The translations under genes and the position numbers were made by a program. From Streptomyces sp. BK239 (GTDB taxonomy: Bacteria; Actinomycetota; Actinomycetes; Streptomycetales; Streptomycetaceae), in NCBI RefSeq assembly GCF_004217285.1, contig NZ_SHKS01000003.1:531169-595168 (forward strand): a stretch of 64,000 bases of DNA, read 5' to 3'. Of this stretch, positions 18,998 through 27,287 are shown piece by piece. A model generated the notes under the pieces. That model saw only the letters and a program-made list of their open reading frames with translations. It did no database searches and was not told the DNA's origin. Positions within the stretch are counted from its first letter, which is position 1, and each line of letters begins with the position of its first letter.

Positions 18998-20119
18998 TCA
19001 GCGGCGCGACATGTAGATGTCGAGCGCCTTGTGGAGCAGCTTGTTCAGCGGGAAGTCCCACTCGCCGAGGTACTCGGCGGCCTGTCCGCCCGTGCCCACC
19101 TTGAACTGGATCAGGCCGAACAGGTGGTCCGACTCGTCCAGCGAGTCGGAGATGCCGCGCAGGTCGTAGACGGTCGCGCCGAGCGCGTAGGCGTCGCGCA
19201 GCATCCGCCACTGCATGGCGTTCGAGGGACGGAACTCGCGGCCGATGTTGTCGGAGGCGCCGTATGAGTACCAGACGTGCCCGCCGACGATCAGCATGGT
19301 CGCCGCCGAGAGATTCACCCCGTTGTGGCGGGCGAAGTACAGCCGCATGCGGTTCGGGTCCTCGGTGTTGAGAGCCGTCCACATGCGCTGGAAGTACGAC
19401 AGCGGGCGCGGCCGGAAGTGGTCGCGCACGGCAGTGATCTCGTACAGCCGCTGCCACTCCTCCAGGTCGTGGTAGCCGCCCTGGACGACCTCGACGCCGG
19501 CCTTCTCGGCCTTCTTGATGTTGCGGCGCCACAGCTGGTTGAAGTTCTTGTGCACCTCTTCGAGGGAACGGTTCGCCAGCGGCACCTGGTAGACGTACCG
19601 GGGCTGGACGTCGCCGAAGCCGGCGCCGCCGTCCTCGCCCTGCTGCCAGCCCATGCGGCGCAGCTTGTCGGCCACCTCGAAGGCACGCGGCTCGATGAAG
19701 TCGGCCTCGATGTCGCGCAGTCGCTTGACGTCCGGGTTCTGGATGCCCGCCTTGATGGAGGTGGCCTCCCAGCGGCGGATGATCACCGGCGGGCCCATCT
19801 TCACGGAGAAGGCGCCCTGTTGCCGCAGGTGCGCGAGCATCGGTTCCAGCCACTCGGTCAGGTTCGGCGCGTACCAGTTGATGACCGGGCCCTCGGGCAG
19901 ATAGGCCAAGTAGCGCTTGATCTTGGGGAGTTGGCGGTAGAGGACGAGGCCGGCGCCGACGAGTTCGCCGGTCCTGTCGTCGAACCAGCCGAGGTTCTCC
20001 GACCGCCACTCGGCCTTGACGTCGGCCCAGGCCGGAACCTGCATGTGGCTCGCCGACGGCAGGCTCTGGATGTACGCCAGATGCTGCTCGCGGCTGATCG
20101 TCCTCAGGGTCAGGCTCAT
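18998..20119 (-). CDS. femX: FemX-like lipid II glycyltransferase (FemABX family)
   Basis: This 373-residue member of the FemABX peptidyltransferase family adds amino acids from charged tRNA to the peptidoglycan stem. Family features visible are LPSASHMQVPAWADVKAEW at the N-terminus, the double GNAT-type fold, and the C-terminal YDLRGISD...LFGLIQFKVGTGG region. Streptomycetes cross-link LL-DAP through one glycine, so addition of that glycine to lipid II is the expected reaction. ATG at 20119 follows GAGGAGCG. It is likely co-transcribed with the racemase-like gene downstream. Confidence 0.85.
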   Translation of the reverse strand: MSLTLRTISREQHLAYIQSLPSASHMQVPAWADVKAEWRSENLGWFDDRTGELVGAGLVLYRQLPKIKRYLAYLPEGPVINWYAPNLTEWLEPMLAHLRQQGAFSVKMGPPVIIRRWEATSIKAGIQNPDVKRLRDIEADFIEPRAFEVADKLRRMGWQQGEDGGAGFGDVQPRYVYQVPLANRSLEEVHKNFNQLWRRNIKKAEKAGVEVVQGGYHDLEEWQRLYEITAVRDHFRPRPLSYFQRMWTALNTEDPNRMRLYFARHNGVNLSAATMLIVGGHVWYSYGASDNIGREFRPSNAMQWRMLRDAYALGATVYDLRGISDSLDESDHLFGLIQFKVGTGGQAAEYLGEWDFPLNKLLHKALDIYMSRR

Positions 20120-20330
20120 TCGGGGCGCTCCTCGGGCTGGTGTGTCCCCATGGGTACAGGGGCTCCTGGCTCTCGCGCGAAGCCTACTGCGCCTGGGGAG
20201 CGGCCCGACTGGGCGCACGGGACCTTCGCCCCGGCCGACGAGGCGGCAGGGGCTGTTCGCGGGGCGAGCGGCCGTCAGTCGTGCACGAGGGTACGGACGG
20301 TGTCGCGGTGCCGGGTCGGCGTGGCTCGGC

Positions 20331-20642
20331 TCACCAGAGGCCGCCGAAGAGGCCGCCGTGCGCCATGCCGAGGAAGAAGCCGACGCCGGAGGCGCCGAGG
20401 CCCAGGATCAGGAAGAAGCGCTCACGGGTGGTCTCGGAGATCCACTGTCCGTAGGCGCCGGTGAAGATCCCCACCAGGCCGGCCCACGAGCTGAGCAGGT
20501 GGAGGTTGTCGAACATCGCCGTGATGAAGGACACCGCCCCGAGCAGCAGGGTCGCCGCCATCATGGCGTGCTGCACGGGATGGGGTCGGCCGTCGGTGGC
20601 GAAGAGAGAGCCGGCGGTGTTGGGTCGCAATGCCTGTGCCAT
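20331..20642 (-). CDS. Small membrane protein, unknown function
   Basis: The 103-residue protein has three to four hydrophobic segments ([47 protein letters not shown]). ATG at 20642 has a perfect AGGAGGTG six bases upstream, which fixes the start. I do not recognise a family beyond a conserved Streptomyces protein at this place before rpsF. Confidence 0.75.
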   Translation of the reverse strand: MAQALRPNTAGSLFATDGRPHPVQHAMMAATLLLGAVSFITAMFDNLHLLSSWAGLVGIFTGAYGQWISETTRERFFLILGLGASGVGFFLGMAHGGLFGGLW

Positions 20643-20723
20643 AGGGCACCTCCTGCGGAAGGCGGCGCATAGTAGCGCCGTACACACCCGATGCGTACAG
20701 ACTGAGGGTCCTCCCGGGCGGAT

Positions 20724-20753
20724 TTCAACCGCAAGCACGCATGCAGGTAGTCT
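20724..20753 (+). promoter_or_regulatory. Candidate promoter of the rpsF-ssb-rpsR-rplI operon
   Basis: TTCAAC (20724-20729) and TAGTCT (20748-20753) are separated by 18 bp and fit a housekeeping promoter. A leader of about 170 bases would follow before rpsF, long enough for autogenous control by ribosomal proteins, but I could not fold a specific motif. Confidence 0.4.
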
Positions 20754-20928
20754 GTACCGTCTGCACCGGTGTCTGCCCAGGCACAGCCAGGGCTTCCGCC
20801 CAGCTAGGCGCGGGGACGTCGCAAGCCGACCCCGACTGTCAGTGGCGGCCGATACCGTTGCGAACGCATCACAACCCTCCTGCCACGGAACGACCGTGGC
20901 CGCTGAGTCCAAAGGAGGTGGGTTCCAC

Positions 20929-21219
20929 ATGCGTCACTACGAGGTGATGGTCATCCTCGACCCCGATCTGGAGGAGCGCGCTGTCGCCCCCCTGATCGAG
21001 AACTTCCTCTCCGTCGTCCGTGAGGGCAACGGGAAGGTCGAGAAGGTCGACACCTGGGGCCGTCGTCGTCTCTCGTACGAGATCAAGAAGAAGCCTGAGG
21101 GCATCTACTCGGTCATCGACCTGCAGGCCGAGCCTGCGGTCGTCAAGGAGCTCGACCGCCAGATGAACCTGAACGAGTCGGTCCTCCGGACCAAGGTCCT
21201 CCGCCCCGAGACCCACTGA
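20929..21219 (+). CDS. rpsF: 30S ribosomal protein bS6
   Basis: The 96-residue protein [18 protein letters not shown] is full-length bS6, which pairs with bS18 on the small-subunit platform. The ATG follows AAAGGAGGTGGG. It is first gene of the rpsF-ssb-rpsR-rplI operon. Confidence 0.97.
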   Translation: MRHYEVMVILDPDLEERAVAPLIENFLSVVREGNGKVEKVDTWGRRRLSYEIKKKPEGIYSVIDLQAEPAVVKELDRQMNLNESVLRTKVLRPETH

Positions 21220-21300
21220 GCTCTCCCGCTCAGCTGATCTCGGGAATCTGAGTAGCAGCACAAGCAGCCAGCAGCAGCAAACCCGCCGAGAGGTTCCCCC

Positions 21301-21891
21301 ATGGCAGGCGAGACCGTCATCACGGTCATCGGCAATCTTGTCGACGACCCCGAGCTGCGCTTCACCCCCTCGGGTGCGGCGGTCGCGAAGTTCCGTGTCG
21401 CGTCCACCCCCCGCACCTTCGACCGCCAGACGAACGAGTGGAAGGACGGCGAAAGCCTCTTCCTGACCTGCTCGGTCTGGCGTCAGGCGGCGGAGAACGT
21501 CGCCGAGTCGCTCCAGCGAGGCATGCGCGTCGTCGTGCAGGGCCGGCTGAAGCAGCGGTCCTACGAGGACCGCGAGGGTGTCAAGCGCACGGTCTACGAG
21601 CTGGACGTCGAGGAAGTCGGCCCCAGCCTGCGCAACGCCACGGCCAAGGTCACCAAGACCACCGGTCGCGGTGGCCAGGGTGGCGGCGGCGGTTACGGCG
21701 GCGGCCAGGGTGGCGGCGGCTGGGGCGGTGGCCCCGGCGGCGGCCAGCAGGGCGGCGGAGCCCCCTCCGACGACCCGTGGGCTACCAGCGCTCCAGCCGG
21801 TGGCAACTCCGGCGGCGGCGGTGGCGGCGGCTGGGGTGGAAACTCCGGCGGCGGCAGCGGTGGCGGCTACTCGGACGAGCCCCCCTTCTAA
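21301..21891 (+). CDS. ssb: Single-stranded DNA-binding protein
   Basis: The 196-residue SSB has an N-terminal OB fold (about 1-110, starting [21 protein letters not shown]), then a very Gly-rich linker (about 120-188) and the acidic tip DEPPF that recruits partner proteins. Its place between rpsF and rpsR marks it as the essential paralogue (SsbA type) of streptomycetes. It protects single strands in replication and repair. Confidence 0.96.
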   Translation: MAGETVITVIGNLVDDPELRFTPSGAAVAKFRVASTPRTFDRQTNEWKDGESLFLTCSVWRQAAENVAESLQRGMRVVVQGRLKQRSYEDREGVKRTVYELDVEEVGPSLRNATAKVTKTTGRGGQGGGGGYGGGQGGGGWGGGPGGGQQGGGAPSDDPWATSAPAGGNSGGGGGGGWGGNSGGGSGGGYSDEPPF

Positions 21892-21936
21892 GGGCGGGTT
21901 CGCGTCCCAACTTCTTGATCACACAGGAGAAACACC

Positions 21937-22173
21937 ATGGCGAAGCCGCCTGTGCGCAAGCCTAAGAAGAAGGTCTGCGCTTTCTGCAAGGACAAGGTCA
22001 CGTACGTGGACTACAAGGACACGAACATGCTGCGGAAGTTCATTTCCGACCGCGGCAAGATCCGTGCCCGCCGCGTGACCGGCAACTGCACGCAGCACCA
22101 GCGTGACGTCGCCACGGCCGTCAAGAACAGCCGTGAGATGGCGCTGCTGCCCTACACCGCCACCGCGCGATAA
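21937..22173 (+). CDS. rpsR: 30S ribosomal protein bS18, zinc-binding (C+) form
   Basis: The 78-residue bS18 has Cys14 and Cys17 (CAFC) and Cys51/His54 (CTQH), a likely zinc site. Streptomycetes usually carry a second, cysteine-free bS18 elsewhere for zinc starvation. An AGGAGA site precedes the start. Confidence 0.96.
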   Translation: MAKPPVRKPKKKVCAFCKDKVTYVDYKDTNMLRKFISDRGKIRARRVTGNCTQHQRDVATAVKNSREMALLPYTATAR

Positions 22174-22191
22174 GGGAAGGGTGACCGACAC

Positions 22192-22638
22192 ATGAAGATC
22201 ATCCTCACCCACGAGGTCTCCGGCCTCGGTGCCGCGGGCGACGTCGTCGACGTCAAGGACGGTTACGCTCGCAACTACCTGATCCCGCGGAAGTTCGCTA
22301 TCCGCTGGACCAAGGGCGGCGAGAAGGACGTCGAGCAGATCCGTCGCGCTCGCAAGATCCACGAGATCCAGACCATCGAGCAGGCCAACTCCGTGAAGGC
22401 CCAGCTCGAGGGCGTCAAGGTCCGCCTGGCCGTCCGCTCCGGCGACGCCGGTCGTCTCTTCGGCTCCGTCACCCCGGCCGACATCGCCTCGGCGATCAAG
22501 GCTGCCGGTGGCCCCGAGGTCGACAAGCGCCGCATCGAGCTCGGTTCGCCGATCAAGACCCTGGGCGCCCACGAGACGTCCGTGCGTCTGCACCCCGAGG
22601 TTGCCGCCAAGGTCAACATCGAGGTCGTCTCGGCCTGA
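22192..22638 (+). CDS. rplI: 50S ribosomal protein bL9
   Basis: The 148-residue bL9 has the N-terminal RNA-binding domain [19 protein letters not shown]...[10 protein letters not shown], a long connecting helix and a C-terminal domain. It is last gene of the operon, with a strong terminator 27 bp after the stop. Confidence 0.97.
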   Translation: MKIILTHEVSGLGAAGDVVDVKDGYARNYLIPRKFAIRWTKGGEKDVEQIRRARKIHEIQTIEQANSVKAQLEGVKVRLAVRSGDAGRLFGSVTPADIASAIKAAGGPEVDKRRIELGSPIKTLGAHETSVRLHPEVAAKVNIEVVSA

Positions 22639-22664
22639 TCGCCGTGCTCGGCTCGTAGAGCTGA

Positions 22665-22698
22665 GAAGGGGCCGCACCTTTCGAGGTGCGGCCCCTTC
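22665..22698 (+). terminator. Intrinsic terminator after rplI
   Basis: Perfect 15-base arms (GAAGGGGCCGCACCT and its complement) close on a TTCG tetraloop. It lies between the convergent rplI and MATE genes. Confidence 0.85.
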
Positions 22699-22723
22699 CG
22701 CGTGTCCGCGGAAGCAAGTCACG

Positions 22724-22737
22724 GTTTCACGTGAAAC
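22724..22737. promoter_or_regulatory. parS site 5
   Basis: Exact GTTTCACGTGAAAC between the rplI terminator and the MATE stop codon. Confidence 0.93.
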
Positions 22738-22776
22738 GAGCCGGCTCGCAGTCCGTGGGCGAGGCCCCGGCCCGTG

Positions 22777-24114
22777 TCAGCGCGTCGCGCCGGTCACTAC
22801 CCAGCGACCGGACCGGGCGCGGAGCCAGAGGGTCAGCAACCGCGTCGCCATCATCAACGTCATCGCACCCCACAGGGCGGTCAGCCCGCCACCGAGCACC
22901 GGTACGAGCACGGCCACCGGTGCGAAGACGGCCAGCGTGAGCACCATCGCCCAGGCCAGGTAGGGGCCGTCCCCCGCGCCCATCAGTACGCCGTCGAGGA
23001 CGAAGACGACGCCGCAGATCGGCTGCGAGAGCGCCACCACGAGCAGAGCCGGCAACGCGGTGTCCTTCACGATCGGATCGCCGCTGAACAGGGGGAGGAC
23101 GAGCGGTCGCGAGACCACGACGAGCACTCCGAGCACCACGCCCACGCCGATGCCCCACTCGACCATGCGGCGGCAGGCAGCCCGGGCGCCCTGGGTGTCG
23201 CCGGCACCGAGATAGCGCCCGATGATCGCCTGACCCGCGATGGCGATGGCGTCGAGGGCGAAGGCGAGCAGGCTCCACAGCGACAGGATGATCTGATGCG
23301 CCGCGATGTCGGCGTCACCGAGACGCGCCGCGACCGCTGTGGTGATCATGAGGGCGGCGCGCAGGGAGAGGGTGCGCACCAGCAGTGGCGCTCCGGCCTG
23401 GGCCGATGCCCGGATGCCGGCGGCGTCGGGACGCAGCGAGGCTCCGTGACGGCGGGCACCCCGGACCACCACGACGAGGTAGACCACGGCCATGCCGCAC
23501 TGAGCGACGACGGTGCCCCAGGCGGAGCCGACGATGCCGAGCCCCGCCCCGTAGACGAGCCCCACGTTGAGGAGGGCGTTGGCGAGGAAGCCCGAGACGG
23601 CGACGTAGAGCGGAGTCCTCGTGTCCTGCAGTCCGCGCAGAACGCCGGTCGCGGCAAGCACGGCGAGCATGGCCGGTATGCCGAGCGCCGAGATACGCAG
23701 ATAGGTGATCGCGTAGGGGGCGGCGGTGTCGGAGGCGCCGAACGCCCCCACGAGCGCGGGCGCCGTGGGCAGGATGACGGCGATCACGGCGGCGCCGAGC
23801 AGCAGCGCCAGCCAGATGCCGTCCATACCCTGGCGGATGGCCGCCGGGAGGTCGCCGGCCCCCACGCGACGGGCGACGGCCGCCGTGGTGGCGTAGGCGA
23901 GGAAGACGAAGACGCTCACGGCGGTCGTGAGGAGTGCGGAGGCGATGCCCAGGCCGGCGAGCTGAGCCGTGCCGAGGTGACCCACGATCGCGCTGTCGAC
24001 CATGACGAAGAGAGGCTCGGCGACCAGCGCTCCGAAGGCCGGAACTGCCAGTGCGACGATCTCGCGATCGTGTTGTCGCCGGGTGGCCTTGGCGGTCGCG
24101 GGAGCCTGTGTCAT
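22777..24114 (-). CDS. MATE-family efflux transporter (DinF-like)
   Basis: The 445-residue protein has twelve predicted helices in two MATE repeats (IVALAVPAFGALVAEPLFVMVDSAIVGHLG is the typical first helix with its acidic residue). Such proteins export drugs or metabolites with Na+ or H+; the substrate is unknown. The ATG at 24114 lies seven bases after a good -10 element with no Shine-Dalgarno, so the mRNA is probably leaderless. Confidence 0.85.
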   Translation of the reverse strand: MTQAPATAKATRRQHDREIVALAVPAFGALVAEPLFVMVDSAIVGHLGTAQLAGLGIASALLTTAVSVFVFLAYATTAAVARRVGAGDLPAAIRQGMDGIWLALLLGAAVIAVILPTAPALVGAFGASDTAAPYAITYLRISALGIPAMLAVLAATGVLRGLQDTRTPLYVAVSGFLANALLNVGLVYGAGLGIVGSAWGTVVAQCGMAVVYLVVVVRGARRHGASLRPDAAGIRASAQAGAPLLVRTLSLRAALMITTAVAARLGDADIAAHQIILSLWSLLAFALDAIAIAGQAIIGRYLGAGDTQGARAACRRMVEWGIGVGVVLGVLVVVSRPLVLPLFSGDPIVKDTALPALLVVALSQPICGVVFVLDGVLMGAGDGPYLAWAMVLTLAVFAPVAVLVPVLGGGLTALWGAMTLMMATRLLTLWLRARSGRWVVTGATR

Positions 24115-24121
24115 GAGCACC

Positions 24122-24151
24122 AATCTAATCTTCCACAGGTAAGCGATGCAA
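24122..24151 (-). promoter_or_regulatory. Promoter for a leaderless MATE transcript
   Basis: On the minus strand, TTGCAT (24146-24151) and TAGATT (24122-24127) are separated by 18 bp, and the ATG starts seven bases after TAGATT. Confidence 0.6.
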
Positions 24152-24302
24152 TAAACCTCTGCCCCTTACAGGGCTTCTGGTCAGGCCGCTTCTCGCGCAC
24201 CGTTCGAAGCGATCTTGGCCCGACCGGGAAACTTTTTCTTCTGCACAGCCGGTGGATGGTGAAACTGCAGGTCACGTCGGTTCACCAGTGAAATACGAGG
24301 GC

Positions 24303-24391
24303 TTGTTCACAGGGCTGTCCACCGGGTCGTGCACAGGTTTCGCGGAGTTCTCCACAGCATAGGGCCGGTCGTCCACATGGCCTGTGGATAA
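24303..24391. promoter_or_regulatory. Cluster of DnaA-box-like sequences upstream of dnaB
   Basis: Compared with the Streptomyces box TTGTCCACA and the E. coli box TTATCCACA, the region has an exact TTATCCACA on the minus strand at 24383-24391. One-mismatch copies occur at 24303-24311 (TTGTTCACA), 24348-24356 (TTCTCCACA) and 24369-24377 (TCGTCCACA), and a two-mismatch copy at 24315-24323. Four good boxes in 89 bp is far above background. It may titrate DnaA or control dnaB. Confidence 0.6.
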
Positions 24392-24573
24392 CCAGATTGG
24401 CTGACGCCGCTCACGGGCCTACCGTGGTCCGGCGCCCGCTCCGTCCACCGGCTGGGGAACCCCTGCGGAACCCACCCGCCAGGACCGGAGTTGGGCCTCT
24501 CAGTTGTCAGTGCCGTGGCGTAGAAATGACGTGCCCGGCGAGGTCCGCTCCGCGGACGGGAGGAGGTGGCTCG

Positions 24574-26052
24574 GTGAGCATTTCCGAGCCCTTGGACGAT
24601 CCCTGGGCCGACGCTGGCCCCAGCGATCGTCTGCCCTCCTCCCGGCGGCGCGGCGACGTGGGCCGCGGACGGGACGAACAGCACGACCGGGGCAGGGACA
24701 GCGGCGAGTGGGACGGCGGCGGCACCGCCTTCGAGCGAGTGCCGCCCCAGGATCTGGACGCCGAACAGTCCGTGCTCGGCGGCATGCTCCTGTCCAAGGA
24801 CGCCATCGCCGACGTGGTCGAGATCCTCAAGGGCCACGACTTCTACAAGCCCGCCCACGAAACGATCTACCAGGCGATCCTCGACGTCTACGCCAAGGGC
24901 GAGCCGGCCGACCCCATCACCATCGCCGCCGAGCTCACCAAACGCGGCGAGATCAACAAGGTCGGCGGCGCGTCGTATCTGCACACGCTCGTCCAGACGG
25001 TGCCCACGGCGGCCAACGCCGAGTACTACGCGGAGATCGTCCACGAGCGGGCGGTGCTGCGCCGCCTGGTCGAGGCCGGCACCCGCATCACCCAGATGGG
25101 ATACGCGGCCGACGACGACGTCGACGAGATCGTCAACCGTGCCCAGGCTGAGATCTACGCCGTCACCGAGCAGCGCACCAGCGAGGACTACCTCCCCCTC
25201 GGCGACATCATGGAAGGCGCCCTCGACGAGATCGAGGCGATCGGCTCGCGCAGCGGCGAGATGACCGGTGTGCCGACCGGGTTCACCGACTTCGACTCGC
25301 TCACCAACGGGCTGCATCCCGGCCAGATGATCGTCATCGCGGCCCGTCCCGCCATGGGAAAGTCCACGCTCGCGCTGGACTTCGCGCGGGCCGCCTCGAT
25401 CAAGAACAACCTGCCCAGCGTGATCTTCTCCCTGGAGATGGGGCGCAACGAGATCGCGATGCGCCTGCTGTCCGCCGAGGCGCGGGTCGCCCTGCACCAC
25501 ATGCGTTCCGGCACGATGACCGACGAGGACTGGACCCGGCTCGCCCGCCGGATGCCGGACGTCTCGGCCGCCCCGCTCTTCATCGACGACTCCCCGAACC
25601 TGTCGATGATGGAGATCCGGGCCAAGTGCCGCCGTCTCAAGCAGCGCAACGACATCAGGCTGGTCGTCATCGACTATCTCCAGCTGATGCAGTCCGGCGG
25701 TTCCAAGCGCGCCGAGAACCGCCAGCAGGAGGTCTCGGACATGTCCCGTAACCTCAAGCTCCTCGCCAAGGAGCTGGAGATCCCGGTGATCGCGCTGTCC
25801 CAGCTCAACCGTGGCCCCGAGCAGCGCACCGACAAGAAGCCCATGGTCTCCGACCTGCGTGAGTCGGGCTCCATCGAGCAGGACGCCGACATGGTGATCC
25901 TGTTGCACCGTGAGGACGCGTACGAGAAGGAGTCGCCGCGGGCGGGCGAGGCCGACCTGATCGTGGCCAAGCACCGTAACGGCCCGACGGCGACGATCAC
26001 GGTCGCCTTCCAGGGCCACTACTCACGCTTCGTGGACATGGCCCAGACCTGA
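24574..26052 (+). CDS. dnaB: Replicative DNA helicase DnaB
   Basis: The 492-residue helicase has a Streptomyces-type charged N-terminal extension (about 1-50), the DnaB N-terminal domain (PPQDLDAEQSVLGGMLL) and the RecA-like motor. The motor shows Walker A ARPAMGKST at about 256-264, Walker B LVVIDYLQLM at about 363-372 and the SQLNRGPEQR loop. No intein interrupts the motor. GTG at 24574 follows GGGAGGAGGTGG. It is expected to unwind DNA at the fork, 5' to 3'. Confidence 0.96.
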   Translation: MSISEPLDDPWADAGPSDRLPSSRRRGDVGRGRDEQHDRGRDSGEWDGGGTAFERVPPQDLDAEQSVLGGMLLSKDAIADVVEILKGHDFYKPAHETIYQAILDVYAKGEPADPITIAAELTKRGEINKVGGASYLHTLVQTVPTAANAEYYAEIVHERAVLRRLVEAGTRITQMGYAADDDVDEIVNRAQAEIYAVTEQRTSEDYLPLGDIMEGALDEIEAIGSRSGEMTGVPTGFTDFDSLTNGLHPGQMIVIAARPAMGKSTLALDFARAASIKNNLPSVIFSLEMGRNEIAMRLLSAEARVALHHMRSGTMTDEDWTRLARRMPDVSAAPLFIDDSPNLSMMEIRAKCRRLKQRNDIRLVVIDYLQLMQSGGSKRAENRQQEVSDMSRNLKLLAKELEIPVIALSQLNRGPEQRTDKKPMVSDLRESGSIEQDADMVILLHREDAYEKESPRAGEADLIVAKHRNGPTATITVAFQGHYSRFVDMAQT

Positions 26053-26065
26053 GCCTGCGGCTGTC

Positions 26066-26088
26066 GCCCCCCGTCGTTCTCGGGGGGC
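26066..26088. terminator. Terminator between dnaB and the FAD monooxygenase gene
   Basis: GCCCCCCG and CGGGGGGC pair around a 7-base loop, 13 bp after the dnaB stop. The genes are convergent, so it may serve both. Confidence 0.7.
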
Positions 26089-26109
26089 CTTCAGCCGGGA
26101 AGGGGCTTT

Positions 26110-27219
26110 TCAGTCGGGCTGGAAGAACGCGAGCATCTTCCGGGCGGCGTCCGGCGATGTCAGCAAGGCCTGGATCTTCGCGGACATCCGGGCGGCGGCG
26201 CCGGTGCGTTCGAACATCTCGCGTTCGTACTCTTCGACGGCCTTCGGAAAGTCATCCGGGTGCGAGGCCAGCGCGAGACCCAGCAGGGCGCCGTCCAGCA
26301 GCGCCATGTTGGCGCCCTCTCCGACCGGCGGCATCAGGTGCGCGGCATCGCCGATCAGCGTGACGTCCGGCCTCGACGGCCAGGTCAGGCCGACCGGGAG
26401 AGCGGTGATCGGCCGCGGCACCACCGTGTCGTCACAGGCAGCGATCAGCGCGGTGAACCGTGAGTCCCAGCCGGGGAGCAGGTCGATCAACCGCTCCCTG
26501 GCGGCGGCCGGATCGTCGAACGGGATCCCGCTGCCGGCGAACCAGTCCTCGCCGGTGCCGTAGAAACTGAGGCCGATGCGCACGCGGCCGTCGCCGTTGC
26601 GCTGTGCCGCCAGGGACACTCCGTTGCCGAGCACCCAGTAGTTGCCGCGCCCGACCATCGCCGCGAGGTCGGGGTGCGTGCGGTCGATGTCGGGAATGCC
26701 GATCTCGACGACGTTCTGGCCGATGTGCGCCGGGCTGGCGTCGGTGAGCAGCGGACGGACCCGGGAGCGGGCGCCGTCCGCGCCGACCAGAAGGTCGTAC
26801 GTCGCCGTGGTGCCGTCGGAGAAGCGGAGCAGGCCGTCGCCGGCGGATGTGAACGTGTGGCCCCAGCGCACCATGTCGTCGGGGAGGGAGTCCAGCAGCA
26901 GGTCGCGCAGATCGGCGCGGTCGACCTCGGGTCGCTCCAGTGGGGCGTCGTCGGGCGTGTCCTCCTGGAGCAGCAGGGTGCCGTCCGGTTCGAGCAGGCG
27001 CATGTCCTGGCCCTCACCGCGGGCTATCTCGTAGAAGCCGTCGATCAGTCCGGCCTCTCGCAGCGCCCGCTGGCCGGAGTGGATGTCGAGCATGCCGCCC
27101 TGCCCGCGTGCAGCGCGGGACGATTCACGTTCGTACACGACGGCGTCGATGCCGTTCATGTGCAGCAACCGGGCAAGGGCCAGGCCGCCCAGACCCGCTC
27201 CGACGATGGCGATGGTCAC
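26110..27219 (-). CDS. FAD-dependent monooxygenase, TetX-like
   Basis: The 369-residue class A flavin monooxygenase has the N-terminal FAD motif AIVGAGLGGLALARLL, a central DLLVGADGARSRVR (DG fingerprint) and GDAAHLMPPVGEGANMALLDG, which closes the FAD site. Its nearest relatives by pattern are TetX-like enzymes that hydroxylate small aromatic compounds or antibiotics; the actual substrate is unknown. GTG at 27219 follows AAGGAGG. It is divergent from a TetR gene, with three phased operators between them, so it is probably induced by its substrate. Confidence 0.8.
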   Translation of the reverse strand: MTIAIVGAGLGGLALARLLHMNGIDAVVYERESSRAARGQGGMLDIHSGQRALREAGLIDGFYEIARGEGQDMRLLEPDGTLLLQEDTPDDAPLERPEVDRADLRDLLLDSLPDDMVRWGHTFTSAGDGLLRFSDGTTATYDLLVGADGARSRVRPLLTDASPAHIGQNVVEIGIPDIDRTHPDLAAMVGRGNYWVLGNGVSLAAQRNGDGRVRIGLSFYGTGEDWFAGSGIPFDDPAAARERLIDLLPGWDSRFTALIAACDDTVVPRPITALPVGLTWPSRPDVTLIGDAAHLMPPVGEGANMALLDGALLGLALASHPDDFPKAVEEYEREMFERTGAAARMSAKIQALLTSPDAARKMLAFFQPD

Positions 27220-27231
27220 GCCGCCTCCTTC

Positions 27232-27278
27232 GATACGCCGTATCAGTAGATACACTGTATCGCGCGATGCGATGTATC
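27232..27278. promoter_or_regulatory. Three phased operators between monooxygenase and TetR genes
   Basis: GATAC-N3-GTATC occurs at 27232-27244 and 27249-27261, and a one-mismatch copy GATGC-N3-GTATC at 27266-27278. The repeat is exactly 17 bp each time. The region covers the whole divergent promoter zone and is the probable TetR binding array. Confidence 0.7.
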
Positions 27279-27287
27279 GTTGGCGGC

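Larger units (their letters stand above)
24115..24573. other. Spacer between MATE and dnaB with DnaA-box-like cluster
   Basis: This 459-bp non-coding region is AT-richer than its surroundings near 24120-24310. It holds the MATE promoter, a cluster of DnaA-box-like 9-mers (24303-24391, listed separately) and the dnaB leader. The in-frame reading upstream of the dnaB GTG (24397-24573) has no similarity I recognise and is taken as non-coding. Confidence 0.6.

Noticed and set aside
24397..24573. Upstream in-frame extension of dnaB
   Set aside because: It overlaps nothing recognisable, and a strong GGGAGGAGGTGG precedes the GTG at 24574.
24574..26052. Possible intein or insertion in dnaB
   Set aside because: Motor motifs are continuous and length is normal for Streptomyces DnaB; no splicing motifs seen.
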